Made by a program: the position numbers and the translations under genes. DNA of 64,000 bases from Mycobacterium xenopi (lineage in GTDB: Bacteria; Actinomycetota; Actinomycetes; Mycobacteriales; Mycobacteriaceae). Below, piece by piece: positions 19,014 to 28,844 of this stretch (positions are counted from its first letter, which is position 1; each line of letters begins with the position of its first letter). The notes under the pieces are model-generated. The model ran no database searches and was not told the DNA's origin. It saw only the letters and a list, made by a program, of their open reading frames with translations. The DNA lies in assembly GCF_009936235.1 (NCBI RefSeq), contig NZ_AP022314.1, positions 3,658,001 to 3,722,000 on the forward strand, read 5' to 3'.

Positions 19014-20353
19014 ATGCCGCGGTGGAATGTCGACGTCGCCGTGGTCGGCGCTGGTTTCGCCGGGCTCGCCGCGGCGCGGGAGCTGACCCGGCGCGGTCAC
19101 GACGTGCTGGTGCTCGAGGGACGTGACCGGGTGGGCGGTCGTTCCCACACCGGTGCCGTCGCAGGCGTCCCTGTCGATTTGGGCGGCACTTTCGTCGGCC
19201 CCACCCAGGATGCCGTGCTGGGCCTGGCCGCAGAACTCGCAGTCCCGACCGTGCCGACTTATCACCACGGCGCCAACCGGATCCGGTGGCGGGGGCGGGT
19301 CCGGTCGTATCGCGGCACGATCCCGAAGTTGTCGCTGCCTGGGCTGCTCGACATCGCCCGGGTGCGTTGGCAATTCGAACGCATCGCCCGCGCGGTGCCG
19401 CTGGTCGAGCCGTGGGCTGCCCGACGTGCGGAAGAGCTGGATAGCCAGTCGCTGGGCGGCTGGCTGCGCTCGGTGCACGCCGGTGCCAGCACACGCGACC
19501 TGCTGGCCATCATGGCCCGGGTCACTTGGGGCTGTGAGCCCGACGACGTGTCGATGCTGCACGCGGCCAGGTACGTGCGCGCCGCCGGCGGATTGGACCG
19601 GCTACTCGACGTCGAAGGCGGCGCGCAGCAGGACCGCTTCGCGGCGGGCACCAGCAGATCGCCGAGAAGTCGGCGACCGAGCTGGGCGAGCGCCTGGTGC
19701 TGGATGCTGCGGTATCCCGCATCGACCAGCACAGTGGCGGTGTGACGGTCAGCTGCGAAAAAGGCCGAGCGGAGGCGCAATTCGTCATTGTCGCGATCCC
19801 GCCGGCCCACCGGGCAGCAATCGAGTTCGCGCCCCCGCTTCCGGCCGAATACCAGCAGCTGCCAGCCCATTGGCCGCAGGGCCGGCTGAGCAAGGCCTAC
19901 GCTGCCTACCCGACACCGTTTTGGCGGGCCAACGGCTTGTCCGGGCAAGCACTCTCCGATCAGGGCCCGGTGTTCATCACTTTCGACGTCAGCCCGGCGC
20001 CCAGCGGGCCGGGCATCCTGCTGGGGTTCGCCGATGCCCGCAGCTTTGATCCGCTGCCGGCCGATGAGCGTCGGCGCCAGGCACTGGCGGGCTTTGCCTC
20101 GCTGTTCGGCCACGCGGCGCTGTCGCCCATCGACTATATCGATTTTCGCTGGGGCGCAGAGTGTTTCGCCGCCGGCGGCCCCACCGCTGCGGTGCCGCCC
20201 GGGTCGTGGACCCGCTATGGCCCGTGGTTACGCCGCCCGGTAGGGCGCCTCCATTGGGCCGATACGGAGACCGCCGACGAGTGGACCGGTTTTTTGGACG
20301 GCGCTGTGCGCTCCGGGCTGCGGGCGGCCGCCGAGGTGGCAGAGCGGCTATGA
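19014..20353 (+). pseudogene. aofH: Flavin monoamine oxidase-like (aofH/Rv3170), one frameshift
   Basis: FAD-dependent amine oxidase of about 446 residues in two frames. The first frame has the dinucleotide motif VVGAGFAGLAAA (residues 9-20) and GRDRVGGRSHT. The second frame carries VVAIPPAH and the C-terminal FAD segment GRLHWADTETADEW. The break is at 19651: adding one C (CACCAG to CACCCAG) joins GGAQQDRFAAGT to QQIAEKSATELGERL, as expected for the family. With one base restored the gene is complete and catalytically plausible, so a sequencing error is possible. It overlaps the opposing hydrolase by 6 bases at the 3' end. Confidence 0.83.
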
Positions 20354-21307
20354 ACTGATCCGCCGCCCGCGGCGGGCTTTGGTCACCGACTCGGCGAGGG
20401 CGCGCAGCTGCCGGTTGACTTCGGTGGGGTGCTCGAGCATCGCGCAGTGGCCGCCGGGTAGTTCGACGAGCCCGGCGAGATTGGGCGCCGCGCGAGCGAT
20501 CCTGCGGGACTGGCTGATCGGGGTCAGTCTGTCCCGCTCACTGCCGATCACCAGCGTCGGCACGGTCAGCCCCGTCAGGCTGATGTGCCGTCGTCCCAAC
20601 GCGTCAGCCAGCATCTTGGCGCAGCCGCCGCGAACGGCTGGCGGGGTGGCCGCGAACAGGTCATAGATCAGCGCCGCGACCGCGGGGTCGGCGTCGGTCC
20701 CGACCGCCATCATCGCGATGAACGCGCGGATCGGCGCCCGCATCACGGTCGGCGCCGGAATCCCACCGAACGCTGCGATGAGGCGACGAGCGGCCAGGAC
20801 CCGCGCCGCTGCGAACTGCCGCGGCACCGGCATCAGATTCACTTTGCGCACCAGGTCACCGGTGGTGGTGTTGATCAACGCGACCGCATCGGCGCGGTGC
20901 GCAACCTTGTGACGATAGCGGTCGGACCACGCGGCGATCGCGATGCCGCCCATCGAGTGTCCGGCGAGCACGGCGCGCTCTCCCGGCCCAAGCGTGGCCT
21001 CCAACACCGCGTCCAGGTCGGAGGCGAGGTGGTTAAGGCTGTAGCCCCCACGCCGGGGCACGCCGCTGCGCCCGTGGCCGCGGTGGTCGAACGCGACGAC
21101 CCGGTAGTCGGCGGCCAGGTCGGCGATCTGGTAGCCCCATACCCGGATCGCGCACGTGAAGCCGTGCGACAGCACAATCGGGTAGCCATCGGAGGGCCCG
21201 AAAACCTGCGCGTGCAATCGAGTACCGTCTGCCGCCCGCACGTCCACCGGGCGGCCGGGCGGCAACGCGCGGAGACCGCTGCCACCAGGCAATCGTCGAG
21301 CACTCAT
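20348..21307 (-). CDS. hpx: Alpha/beta hydrolase (hpx/Rv3171c-like)
   Basis: 319-residue alpha/beta hydrolase, annotated in M. tuberculosis as a non-haem haloperoxidase. The oxyanion HGFT lies near residue 48, DHRGHGRSG near 74-82, the nucleophile elbow GHSMGG near 115-120, the acid SERD near 258, and the final His is in GGHCAMLEHP near 286. A true haloperoxidase activity is uncertain, and esterase or lactonase activity is equally likely. The ATG at 21307 gives the natural N-terminus, although the frame stays open to 22057. Confidence 0.85.
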   Translation of the reverse strand: MSARRLPGGSGLRALPPGRPVDVRAADGTRLHAQVFGPSDGYPIVLSHGFTCAIRVWGYQIADLAADYRVVAFDHRGHGRSGVPRRGGYSLNHLASDLDAVLEATLGPGERAVLAGHSMGGIAIAAWSDRYRHKVAHRADAVALINTTTGDLVRKVNLMPVPRQFAAARVLAARRLIAAFGGIPAPTVMRAPIRAFIAMMAVGTDADPAVAALIYDLFAATPPAVRGGCAKMLADALGRRHISLTGLTVPTLVIGSERDRLTPISQSRRIARAAPNLAGLVELPGGHCAMLEHPTEVNRQLRALAESVTKARRGRRISS

Positions 21308-21421
21308 CGCCGCTCCTCGCGTCCGGCACCGTTGCCGTCGTACGCGTGCCGTCAGTGTAGCCAGGGAACCGCGCGAAACGTGGTCGCCACGACGAACCGT
21401 CTGGGGGTGAGGTTTCCCGGT

Positions 21422-21722
21422 GTGACCGACGGTCAAACGCCGCGGCCGCCTTTGGCACCTGGGCAAACGCCGCTTAGAAGGGCGCCGACCTGGATATTCT
21501 TCGTGCTGGGATGCGACATCGAGCGAGCACGTCAGGCGGGGATGCGGCGTCGCAACCGCCTGGTCCTGGTGCGCGCCAAGCTTCTCGTCAGCGTGGTGTC
21601 GGCAGTAGTAGTCGTCGTGGGTATTGGATGGTTTGGCTACCACATCCGACGCGCTGGCCGACGAACCGACACCCATCGACCTGACCCGCATGACCGCCGA
21701 TAAAATTCCCTGCGTGACATGA
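21422..21722 (+). pseudogene. Remnant of an LCP (LytR-CpsA-Psr) cell-wall ligase gene
   Basis: From GTG 21422 the frame reads a short proline-rich head, an Arg-rich stop-transfer flank (MRRRNRLVLVRAK) and one hydrophobic helix ending GIGWFGYH, typical of the start of mycobacterial LCP proteins. Directly after it, in another frame, comes TTSDALADEP...LTRMTADKIPCVT and a TGA. That resembles the extreme C-terminus of the same proteins as I remember them (ending near IPCVK). The catalytic LCP and LytR_C parts, several hundred codons, are missing. I read this as an internally deleted gene. A 53-residue single-span protein is the alternative. Confidence 0.5.
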
Positions 21723-21733
21723 TTTGGAGGAAC

Positions 21734-22000
21734 ATGAAACGCCTTGTCTTCAGCACCATGCCGGTGGGCACTTTCACAATCGCGGTTGCGGCGATGATTG
21801 CGGTCGCGCCTTCGGCCCACGCGCAAACCGATGTCGAAAACAACTGCCGGGGTTCCGGTGGCCAATACTCGTCGCAAGTCGTGCAACCCCACTGGGGCGC
21901 TGAGCCCGTTCTTATCGAGACATGCTGCACCGGCGGTGCAGCGGGGCAATGCACCACATACCGCGACGGCGTGCCCGGTCCCACATATGGAGGAGGCTGA
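21734..22000 (+). CDS. Small secreted Cys-containing protein
   Basis: 88 residues: a signal peptide (KR, hydrophobic core, cleavage near APSAHA-Q at about residue 30), then a short mature part with four cysteines (NNCRG, ETCCTGG, GQCTT) and a Gly/Pro tail. A GGAGG site lies 5 bases before the ATG, and the stop of the LCP remnant lies just upstream. The family is not recognised. The disulfide-capable mature part and export signal indicate a cell-wall or secreted product. Confidence 0.7.
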   Translation: MKRLVFSTMPVGTFTIAVAAMIAVAPSAHAQTDVENNCRGSGGQYSSQVVQPHWGAEPVLIETCCTGGAAGQCTTYRDGVPGPTYGGG

Positions 22001-22059
22001 GCAGTCGCGGATCCCGGGATCGCCTGGGGCCATGTCGCTGCCCCAGTGTTCACCCAACG

Positions 22060-22087
22060 AAAAAGCCGCCAGCTCCGTGCTGGCAGC
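22060..22087 (-). terminator. Intrinsic terminator after tRNA-fMet
   Basis: On the minus strand a 9-bp stem (GCTGCCAGC/GCTGGCGGC, one G-T wobble) with a 5-base loop is followed by five Ts. It lies 32 bases downstream of the tRNA 3' end. Canonical intrinsic terminators are uncommon in mycobacteria, so this one is notable. Confidence 0.75.
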
Positions 22088-22118
22088 CGCTCGGCCTGGT
22101 CAAGGCCATCTTCTGTAG

Positions 22119-22192
22119 TAGCGGGGACAGGATTCGAACCTGCGACCTCTGGGTTATGAGCCCAGCGAGCTACCGAGCTGCTCCACCCCGCG
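22119..22192 (-). tRNA. Initiator tRNA-Met (CAT anticodon)
   Basis: 74-base cloverleaf on the minus strand: acceptor CGCGGGG/CCCCGC with an unpaired first position (C1 opposite T72), D-arm, anticodon loop CTCATAA flanked by three G-C pairs (GGG/CCC), and T-arm GGTTCGAATCC. The unpaired 1-72 position and three consecutive G-C pairs in the anticodon stem mark it as the initiator rather than an elongator tRNA. CCA is not encoded. Confidence 0.93.
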
Positions 22193-22324
22193 TCGGTGAA
22201 TTCAAGGTTACCGAAGACGTGCCACAGCGGCCAAATCGCGAGCTAGCCGCGCGAGTGGGCGCAAGCTGCCACCGTTGAGCGCCGTGTCGGCGGTTAACCG
22301 CGGCCGCGCCCGATGGACGAAGCC

Positions 22325-25315
22325 CTACTTGGTGTTGTTGAACTTGTTGATGGCGTCGTCGAGACGCTGGAGCGCGGCGCCGTAACCGGCGAAGTCGCCC
22401 TTTTTCTGGGCGTCGCGCGCCGCACTGATGGCGGACTGGATCTCTTTGAGCGCAGCGGCTTTGGCCGGGGACAACGTGTTGGCCCCACTGGGTGCCGGAG
22501 GGACGGCTGCGGCGGCCGGCGGCGGTGTGGCCGCAGGCAGCGAATCGGCGGGTGCCCTGGCGCCCGCTGGCGGGCTGGCAGGTGCACCCGCGTCGGTCGG
22601 CGCGATCCCGGTCGCGGTGGCGCCCGCGCCGGGGCCGAAAATCTCAGTGAGCGCGTCGCTGACTGTCGGGCCGTAGCCAACCTTGTCGTTGTACATCATC
22701 GCTACCCGGATCAACCGCGGATAGGACGAGGCGGCATCGCTAGCGCCCGGTGAGGCGTAGACAGGCTCGACATACAGCAGCCCGCCCTGGGCCACCGGCA
22801 ACGTGAGCAGATTGCCCCACCGGATGCGGTTCTGGTTGTCGCGCCCGATCACCCCGAGGTCTTGGCTGACGGCAGTGTCGGTGGTGATCGCATTGTTGGC
22901 CAGTTTCGGCCCGTTGACCTGACCCGGAATGGTCAGCACGGTGATCTTGCCGTAGGTGGCCGGATCGGAGCTGGCGCTGATGTAGGCAGCCAGGTAGTCG
23001 CGCTTGAACCGGTTCATCGCACTGGTCAACTGGTAGGACGCCGAATTGTCACCCTTGGCAAGGTTTTTCGCGACGATGTAGTACGGCGGCTGGTAGCTGC
23101 TGGCGGTTGGGTTGGGGTCTAACGGCACGTCCCAGAAATCCGACGTCGAAAAGAATGTCACCGGGTCGTTGACGTGGTATTTCGCCAACAGCATCCGCTG
23201 CACCTTGAACAGGTCCTCCGGATAGCGCAAATGCTCGGCAAGCTCAGGCGTGATCTCACTCTTGGGCTTGACGGTGCCGGGGAACACCTTCGTCCACGCC
23301 TTGAGCACCGGATCGCTCTCGTCCTGCGCATACAACGTGACAGTGCCGTCGTAGGCGTCGACGGTGGCCTTCACCGAGTTACGGATGTAGGACACCTGCT
23401 TCTCCGGCGCTAGCCGATTAAACGCCACCTCATTGGAGTCAGCGGTGGCCGTCGACAGCGAGGTCAGTTCGGAGTACGGATAGTTGTCCAGCGTGGTGTA
23501 GCCGTCGATGATCCACACCAGACGCTTGTTGACGATCGCCGGGTACACCGCGCTGTCGGTGGTCAGCCACGGCGCCACCGCTTCCACCCGCTGCGCGGGG
23601 TCGCGATTGAACAAGATCTTGCTGTTGGAGCCGATTACGTTGGAAAACAGGAAGTTTCGCTCAGCGAACTTGGCCGCGAACACGGTCCGCGACAACCAAC
23701 TGCCGATCGGCACTCCCCCGCTGCCGGTATAGGTGTAGTTCTTGGTTTCGGTGTTGGTCTCGTAGTCGTATTCGCGGTCTTTGCCGTTCTTTCCGACGAT
23801 GGCGTAGTCGGCTGCGGTGTTGGAGATCACCGGCCCGAAGTAGATACGCGGCTGGTCGAGCCGAGCCGGACCGTCGGAGATCACGGTGCCGTTGGCGCCG
23901 ACGACGTTGACCAGGAACTCCGGGTATCCGCCGTTTTGGTTGGGATCGTTGGCGATCCCGCGCACAGTGTTGGCGGGCGAGGCGATGAACCCGTTGCCGT
24001 GGGTGTAGACGGTGTGTCGGTTGATCCAGTCGCGCTGGTTGTCGATCAGCCGGTCCGGGTTGAGTTCGCGGGCGGCGACGACATAGTCGCGCAGGTTGCC
24101 GTCGCGGTCCAGGTAGCGGTCGATGGACAACTGGTCGGGGAAGTAGTAGAAATTCTTGCCCTGCTGGAACTGGGTGAACGCCGGACTGACGATCGTCGGG
24201 TCGAGCAGCCGGATGTTGGATGTGGTGGCCCGGTCGGCGGCGACCTGTTGGGCGGTCGCCTGAGAGTCGCCGCTGTAATTGCGATAGCTCACCACGTCGT
24301 CGGTCAGCCCGTAGGCGTGCCGGGTCGCGCTGATACTGCGGCTGATGTACTCGCTTTCTTTCTGTGCGGCGTTGGGTTTGACGCTGATCTGCTCAACGAT
24401 CAACGGCCAGCCGGCCCCAACGATCAGCGACGACAACAGCAGCAATCCCAACCCGATCGCCGGAATCCGTAAGTCGCGCAATGTGATCGCCGAGAACACC
24501 GCACCGGCGCAGATCACCGCGATTGCGACCATGATCAGCTTTGCCGGCAACACGGCGTTGATGTCGGTGTAGCCCGCGCCAGTGAAGGGTTTGCCGCTAC
24601 GGGTGTGCGAGAGCAGCTCGTAGCGGTCTAGCCAGTAAGCGACCGCCTTGAGCAGTACCAGCGTCCCGACCAGACTTATCAGCTGGATCCGGGCCGAGCG
24701 GCTCAGCGCGCCGGTGCGCCCGGCCAGCCGGATGCCGCCGAACACGTAGTGCGCGACGAGATTTGCCACCAACGCCAGGAACACGGCGACGAACAGGTAA
24801 CTCAGCACCAGCCGGTAGAACGGCAGCTCGAATGCGTAGAACCCGAGATCCTTGCCGAACTGTGGATCCTTGATGCCGAAGTCGTCGCCGTGCAAGAACA
24901 GCTGGATCCGCACCCAATACGTCTGGGCGATGACGCCTGCCAACAGGCCTATCACCGCCGGGATGCCGAACCCGACCACCCGCAGCCGCGACAGCACAAC
25001 CGCGCGATACCGCGCCACTGGATCGTTGCCGTCACTGGGCACGAACACCGGACGGGTTCGGTATGCCAGCGCCAGCCCGGCGAACACGATGCCGCCCACC
25101 AGCAGTCCGGCCACCAAGAATACGAGCAGGCGAGTGATCAGCACGGTGGTAAACACCGAGCGATAGCCCAGCTCACCGAACCACAGCCAGTCCACGTAGC
25201 CGTCTATCAGTCGGGGGCCGATCAACAGCAGCGCGATCACCACAAGCGCGATCGCGATCAGTGTCCGGCTGCGCCGGGTCAGCTTCGGCATCCTTGCGGC
25301 GGGCCGCATTGCCAC
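22325..25315 (-). CDS. UPF0182 large membrane protein (Rv3193c-like)
   Basis: 996-residue actinobacterial UPF0182 protein. Seven membrane helices occupy about residues 18-330 (first span after MPKLTRRSRTL). A large extracytoplasmic domain of about 560 residues follows, with many Asn/Tyr/Gly-rich segments (NYSGDSQATAQQVAADRATT, NFYYFPDQLSIDRY). The final 130 residues are a low-complexity Ala/Pro region and a short helical tail. No activity is established. It is presumably an envelope protein. The ATG at 25315 or the one at 25309 could be used. It lies 72 bases downstream of the PDZ-protease gene, likely the same transcript. Confidence 0.92.
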   Translation of the reverse strand: MAMRPAARMPKLTRRSRTLIAIALVVIALLLIGPRLIDGYVDWLWFGELGYRSVFTTVLITRLLVFLVAGLLVGGIVFAGLALAYRTRPVFVPSDGNDPVARYRAVVLSRLRVVGFGIPAVIGLLAGVIAQTYWVRIQLFLHGDDFGIKDPQFGKDLGFYAFELPFYRLVLSYLFVAVFLALVANLVAHYVFGGIRLAGRTGALSRSARIQLISLVGTLVLLKAVAYWLDRYELLSHTRSGKPFTGAGYTDINAVLPAKLIMVAIAVICAGAVFSAITLRDLRIPAIGLGLLLLSSLIVGAGWPLIVEQISVKPNAAQKESEYISRSISATRHAYGLTDDVVSYRNYSGDSQATAQQVAADRATTSNIRLLDPTIVSPAFTQFQQGKNFYYFPDQLSIDRYLDRDGNLRDYVVAARELNPDRLIDNQRDWINRHTVYTHGNGFIASPANTVRGIANDPNQNGGYPEFLVNVVGANGTVISDGPARLDQPRIYFGPVISNTAADYAIVGKNGKDREYDYETNTETKNYTYTGSGGVPIGSWLSRTVFAAKFAERNFLFSNVIGSNSKILFNRDPAQRVEAVAPWLTTDSAVYPAIVNKRLVWIIDGYTTLDNYPYSELTSLSTATADSNEVAFNRLAPEKQVSYIRNSVKATVDAYDGTVTLYAQDESDPVLKAWTKVFPGTVKPKSEITPELAEHLRYPEDLFKVQRMLLAKYHVNDPVTFFSTSDFWDVPLDPNPTASSYQPPYYIVAKNLAKGDNSASYQLTSAMNRFKRDYLAAYISASSDPATYGKITVLTIPGQVNGPKLANNAITTDTAVSQDLGVIGRDNQNRIRWGNLLTLPVAQGGLLYVEPVYASPGASDAASSYPRLIRVAMMYNDKVGYGPTVSDALTEIFGPGAGATATGIAPTDAGAPASPPAGARAPADSLPAATPPPAAAAVPPAPSGANTLSPAKAAALKEIQSAISAARDAQKKGDFAGYGAALQRLDDAINKFNNTK

Positions 25316-25387
25316 TAGCTACGCTCCCTGCTCAATGTGACGGTGGCCGTCGGCGGTTTGGTGGATGGTCCCAACTGTACGCATCAG

Positions 25388-26410
25388 TTAGCAGCTCGGG
25401 GGTCGACCACCCGAGGTCAGGGTGTGCAGCGCGTCCACTGCCTGCCCGAGCGTGTCGACCTTCACCAACTGCAGCCCGGCCACGTTGTCGGCGTTGGCCT
25501 CATAGCAGTTCTTCGCCGGAACCAAAAACACGGTCGCCCCAGCCGCACGGGCCGCCACCATCTTGTGCATGATGCCGCCGATCGGCCCCACCTTGCCCTC
25601 GGCGGTGATGGTGCCGGTGCCCGCAACAAATTTCGAGTCGACTAGATCACCGGTGGTGAGCTTGTCGATGACGGCCAGGCTGAACATCAGACCCGCAGAA
25701 GGGCCACCGACGTTGGCGAGGTTGAAGTCGATGACGAATGGCGCCCACGGCGCGTCGAGCACCGCGACACCCAAAAACCCGTACCCGCGATCTGGCTTGG
25801 AGCCCAACGTGATTCGGGCAATCCCGGCGGGTGCGTTCTTGCGGCGGTAGTCGATCAGCACGGATTGACCGGGCTTGGTGTTCTTCAGCATCGACGTGAA
25901 CTGGTCGACGTTGGTCACCGGGGTGCCGTCCAATGCGTCGATCGCGTCACCGGCCTGCAGTTTGCCCGCCGACGGTCCGGGATCGTTGACGGCGGCGACG
26001 GTGACGGCCTGCGGGTACTTCAGGTAACCCAGCGCCGCGTACTCGGCGCTGTCCTCGGAGCGCTTGAAATCGGCGTTGTTGGCCTTGTCGATTTCATCCC
26101 GTGACTTGCCGGGGGGATACACCAGATCCCGCGGTACCAGCTGTTCGCGACCCGACAACCACAGTGTCAGCGCCTCCCCCAGGGTGAGCTCGTCACGCTG
26201 GGACACCGTTGTCATGTTCAGGTGACCTGACGTCGGGTGCGTCTGGGTTCCCTGGATGTCGACCACCTGCTTGCCGTCGACTTCGCCGAGGGTGTCGAAC
26301 GTCGGACCCGGGCCCAGCGACACGTAGGGCACCGTCACCACGGCGAGCAGCACACCGAACACGACGATCGGCACCAGCGCCACCATCAGCGTCAGAATCC
26401 GCCTGTTCAC
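25388..26410 (-). CDS. PDZ- and Lon-type Ser/Lys protease, membrane-anchored (Rv3194c-like)
   Basis: 340-residue secreted or anchored protease. One N-terminal helix (about residues 5-25) precedes an extracytoplasmic region with a PDZ domain (about 125-215, NDPGPSAGKLQAGDAIDALDG) and a C-terminal Lon-type S16 catalytic domain. The Ser is in GGPSAGLMFSL near 238 and the Lys in GKVGPIGGIMHK near 280. This architecture occurs in B. subtilis YlbL-type proteases that degrade membrane or envelope proteins. GTG 26410 (NRRILTLM) is chosen because it places the membrane helix at the extreme N-terminus. It is divergent from the DUF2342 gene. Confidence 0.9.
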   Translation of the reverse strand: MNRRILTLMVALVPIVVFGVLLAVVTVPYVSLGPGPTFDTLGEVDGKQVVDIQGTQTHPTSGHLNMTTVSQRDELTLGEALTLWLSGREQLVPRDLVYPPGKSRDEIDKANNADFKRSEDSAEYAALGYLKYPQAVTVAAVNDPGPSAGKLQAGDAIDALDGTPVTNVDQFTSMLKNTKPGQSVLIDYRRKNAPAGIARITLGSKPDRGYGFLGVAVLDAPWAPFVIDFNLANVGGPSAGLMFSLAVIDKLTTGDLVDSKFVAGTGTITAEGKVGPIGGIMHKMVAARAAGATVFLVPAKNCYEANADNVAGLQLVKVDTLGQAVDALHTLTSGGRPPSC

Positions 26411-26514
26411 GTCGCCCAGACTAAGTGGGTCCGGCTGCCCCACCCCGAGCCGGTTCACTCACAGCGTGACAGCGGGCCGCGCGTCGAGCGTCGCCGATGA
26501 GTACCGTTGGTGTT

Positions 26515-27882
26515 ATGGCTGACCTGCCGTTCGGCTTCTCCGCCGGCGACGACCCGGATCGAGATAAGCGCGGGAAAAACGACCCCGAATCGGGTTCGGG
26601 GCCGTCGGACGCGTTCGGTTTCGGCGGCGACTTCGACATGGCCGACTTGGGCCAGCTCTTCACCCGCCTGGGTCAAATGTTCAGCGGCGCCGGCACCGTC
26701 ATAGCCACCGGCAAGGCCTCCGGCCCGGTGAACTACGAGGTGGCCCGGCAACTTGCTACCAGTTCGATCGGGTTCGTGGCGCCGATACCTGCCAGCACTA
26801 ACTCGGCTGTCGCCGATGCGGTGCACCTGGCCGAAACCTGGCTGGACGGGGTGACCGCGATCCCCGCGGGCACCATCAAGGCCGTCGCCTGGACTCCCAC
26901 CGACTGGGTCGACCACACCCTGGAAACCTGGAAGCGGCTCTGCGATCCCATGGCCCAGCAGATTTCCACGGTGTGGGCCGCGGCGCTGCCCGAAGAGGCC
27001 AAGAACATGGCCGGCCCCCTGTTGTCGGTGATGTCGCAGATGGGCGGCATGGCCTTCGGTTCCCAGCTGGGCCAGGCGTTGGGCCGGCTATCCCGCGAAG
27101 TGCTGACCTCCACCGACATCGGCCTGCCGCTGGGCCCGAGAGGCGTCGCTGCGCTGCTGCCCGAGGCCATCGAGTCGTTTGCTGCGGGACTGGAACGGCC
27201 GCGCAGCGAGATCCTGACCTTCCTGGCGGCCCGTGAGGCCGCCCACCACCGGTTGTTCAGCCATGTGCCGTGGTTGGCCAGCCAACTGCTCGGCGCGGTC
27301 GAGGCCTATGCCAAGGGCATGAATATCGACATGGCCGGGATCGAGGAGTTGGCCCGCGACTTCAACCCGGCCTCGCTGACCGATCCGTCGGCTGTCGAAC
27401 AGCTACTCAATGAGGGTGTTTTCGAGCCTCGGGCAACACCGGAGCAGACGCAGGCGCTTGAGCGGCTGGAGACACTGCTGGCGTTGATTGACGGCTGGGT
27501 GCAGACCGTTGTGACCGCAGCACTGGGTGATCGGATTCCCGGCGCCGCCGCGATCAGCGAGACACTGCGCCGACGCCGCGCCACCGGCGGGCCCGCCGAG
27601 CAGACGTTCGCCACGCTAGTCGGCCTGGAGCTGCGGCCCCGCAAGTTGCGGGAGGCCGCCGTGCTCTGGGAGCGCCTGACCCAGGCCGTCGGCATGGACA
27701 AGCGCGACGGGGTATGGCAGCACCCCGATTTGCTGCCAGAGCCAGCGGATCTCGACGAGCCCGCCGCGTTCATCGACCGGGTCATCGGCGGCGACACGAG
27801 CGGTATCGACGAGATGCTCGCCGAATTCGAACGCGGCATCGAGCGGGGCCAGGACGGCCCGGACGGCCCTGTGGATAACTGA
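26515..27882 (+). CDS. DUF2342 zincin-like protein (Rv3195-like)
   Basis: 455-residue member of the DUF2342/zincin-like metallopeptidase type 2 group, found throughout actinobacteria. An acidic Gly/Ser-rich head (residues 1-50) precedes the helical core. The likely metal-binding segment is REAAHHRLFSHVPWL near residues 240-254, in place of a classical HEXXH. Proteolytic activity has not been shown to my knowledge. The ATG at 26515 is preferred to 26497. Twenty bases downstream begins the TOMM-like gene and then the ABC1 kinase, a gene trio preserved in mycobacteria. Confidence 0.82.
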   Translation: MADLPFGFSAGDDPDRDKRGKNDPESGSGPSDAFGFGGDFDMADLGQLFTRLGQMFSGAGTVIATGKASGPVNYEVARQLATSSIGFVAPIPASTNSAVADAVHLAETWLDGVTAIPAGTIKAVAWTPTDWVDHTLETWKRLCDPMAQQISTVWAAALPEEAKNMAGPLLSVMSQMGGMAFGSQLGQALGRLSREVLTSTDIGLPLGPRGVAALLPEAIESFAAGLERPRSEILTFLAAREAAHHRLFSHVPWLASQLLGAVEAYAKGMNIDMAGIEELARDFNPASLTDPSAVEQLLNEGVFEPRATPEQTQALERLETLLALIDGWVQTVVTAALGDRIPGAAAISETLRRRRATGGPAEQTFATLVGLELRPRKLREAAVLWERLTQAVGMDKRDGVWQHPDLLPEPADLDEPAAFIDRVIGGDTSGIDEMLAEFERGIERGQDGPDGPVDN

Positions 27883-27901
27883 GCAGCACGCAGCGCCCGG
27901 C

Positions 27902-28786
27902 ATGGCACAGTGCCCAACTGTGCCGCACGCTCGAACGCCGCTGGCGGTGTATTCCCTAGATCCGGCGATGCCGGTGCTGCTGCGTCCCGACGGCGCCGTC
28001 CAAGTTGGGTGGGATCCACGGCGAGCGGTGCTGGTGCGTCCGCCGCGCGGCCTGACCGCTGGCGGTTTGGCCGCGCTGCTGCGCACCATGCAATCGCGCA
28101 CGTCGCTGGCCGAGCTGCACCGCCAGGCGGTCGACCATGGTCCGGTCGATGCCGACGAGCTTGTCGACCTCATCGCCCAGTTGGTCGACGCCGGCGTCGC
28201 AACCAGGGGGCGCCCGCAGCGCAGCGGCCTGCGGTCGCCGACCATCCAGGTGCACGGCAACGGCCCGCTGTCGGACCTGCTGGCCGGGGCGTTGCGTTGC
28301 TCGGGTTGCCGAATTCGGCGCACCAGCAAGCCGCACGCCACGCCGACACCCGCCCGCACCGATCTGGTGCTGCTCTGCGACTATCTGGTTGCCGACCCGC
28401 GCATGCTGCGCGATCTGCATACCGAGGTCGTTCCACACCTGCCGGTCCGGGTGCGTGATGGTGTCGGGCTGGTCGGGCCGCTGGTGATCCCCGGGGTGAC
28501 CAGCTGTCTGGGCTGTGCAGACTTGCACCGCTGTGACCGTGACGCCGCTTGGCCGGCGGTCGCCGCCCAGTTGCGTGACACCGTCGGCGTTGCCGATCGG
28601 GCCACCCTGATGGCCACCGCTGGGTTGGCGCTCAGCCAGGTCAACCGGGTGATCGGGGCTGTGCGAGGGACGGAAACACCCGGGCCCCGACCGCCCGCGG
28701 CCTTGAACGCCACCCTGGAATTCGACCTGCATGCGGGCTCTATTGTGGCGCGGCACTGGCCCCGGCACCCATTGTGTTCGTGCTGA
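27902..28786 (+). CDS. TOMM leader-binding/E1-like protein (Rv3196-like)
   Basis: 294-residue protein resembling the ThiF/E1-like cyclodehydratase partners used in thiazole/oxazole-modified peptide (TOMM) pathways. The N-terminal 90 residues look like a winged-helix leader-binding part (VYSLDPAMPVLLRPDGAVQVGW). The centre has a degenerate nucleotide fold, and four cysteines form a probable zinc site (CLGCADLHRC near 203-212 and CSC at the C-terminus). No YcaO enzyme or precursor peptide is seen within the window, so its substrate is unknown. It follows the DUF2342 gene by 20 bases and runs directly into the ABC1 kinase gene. Confidence 0.72.
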   Translation: MAQCPTVPHARTPLAVYSLDPAMPVLLRPDGAVQVGWDPRRAVLVRPPRGLTAGGLAALLRTMQSRTSLAELHRQAVDHGPVDADELVDLIAQLVDAGVATRGRPQRSGLRSPTIQVHGNGPLSDLLAGALRCSGCRIRRTSKPHATPTPARTDLVLLCDYLVADPRMLRDLHTEVVPHLPVRVRDGVGLVGPLVIPGVTSCLGCADLHRCDRDAAWPAVAAQLRDTVGVADRATLMATAGLALSQVNRVIGAVRGTETPGPRPPAALNATLEFDLHAGSIVARHWPRHPLCSC

Positions 28787-28844
28787 CATCGGTTGTTGCC
28801 AGATCGATGCGCTCGCCTGGACACCTGTCATGGATGATGGATCT

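Noticed and set aside
20585..21703. Long plus-strand frame opposite the alpha/beta hydrolase
   Set aside because: Antisense shadow of the hydrolase with no family likeness. Only its last part (21422 on) is kept as the LCP remnant.
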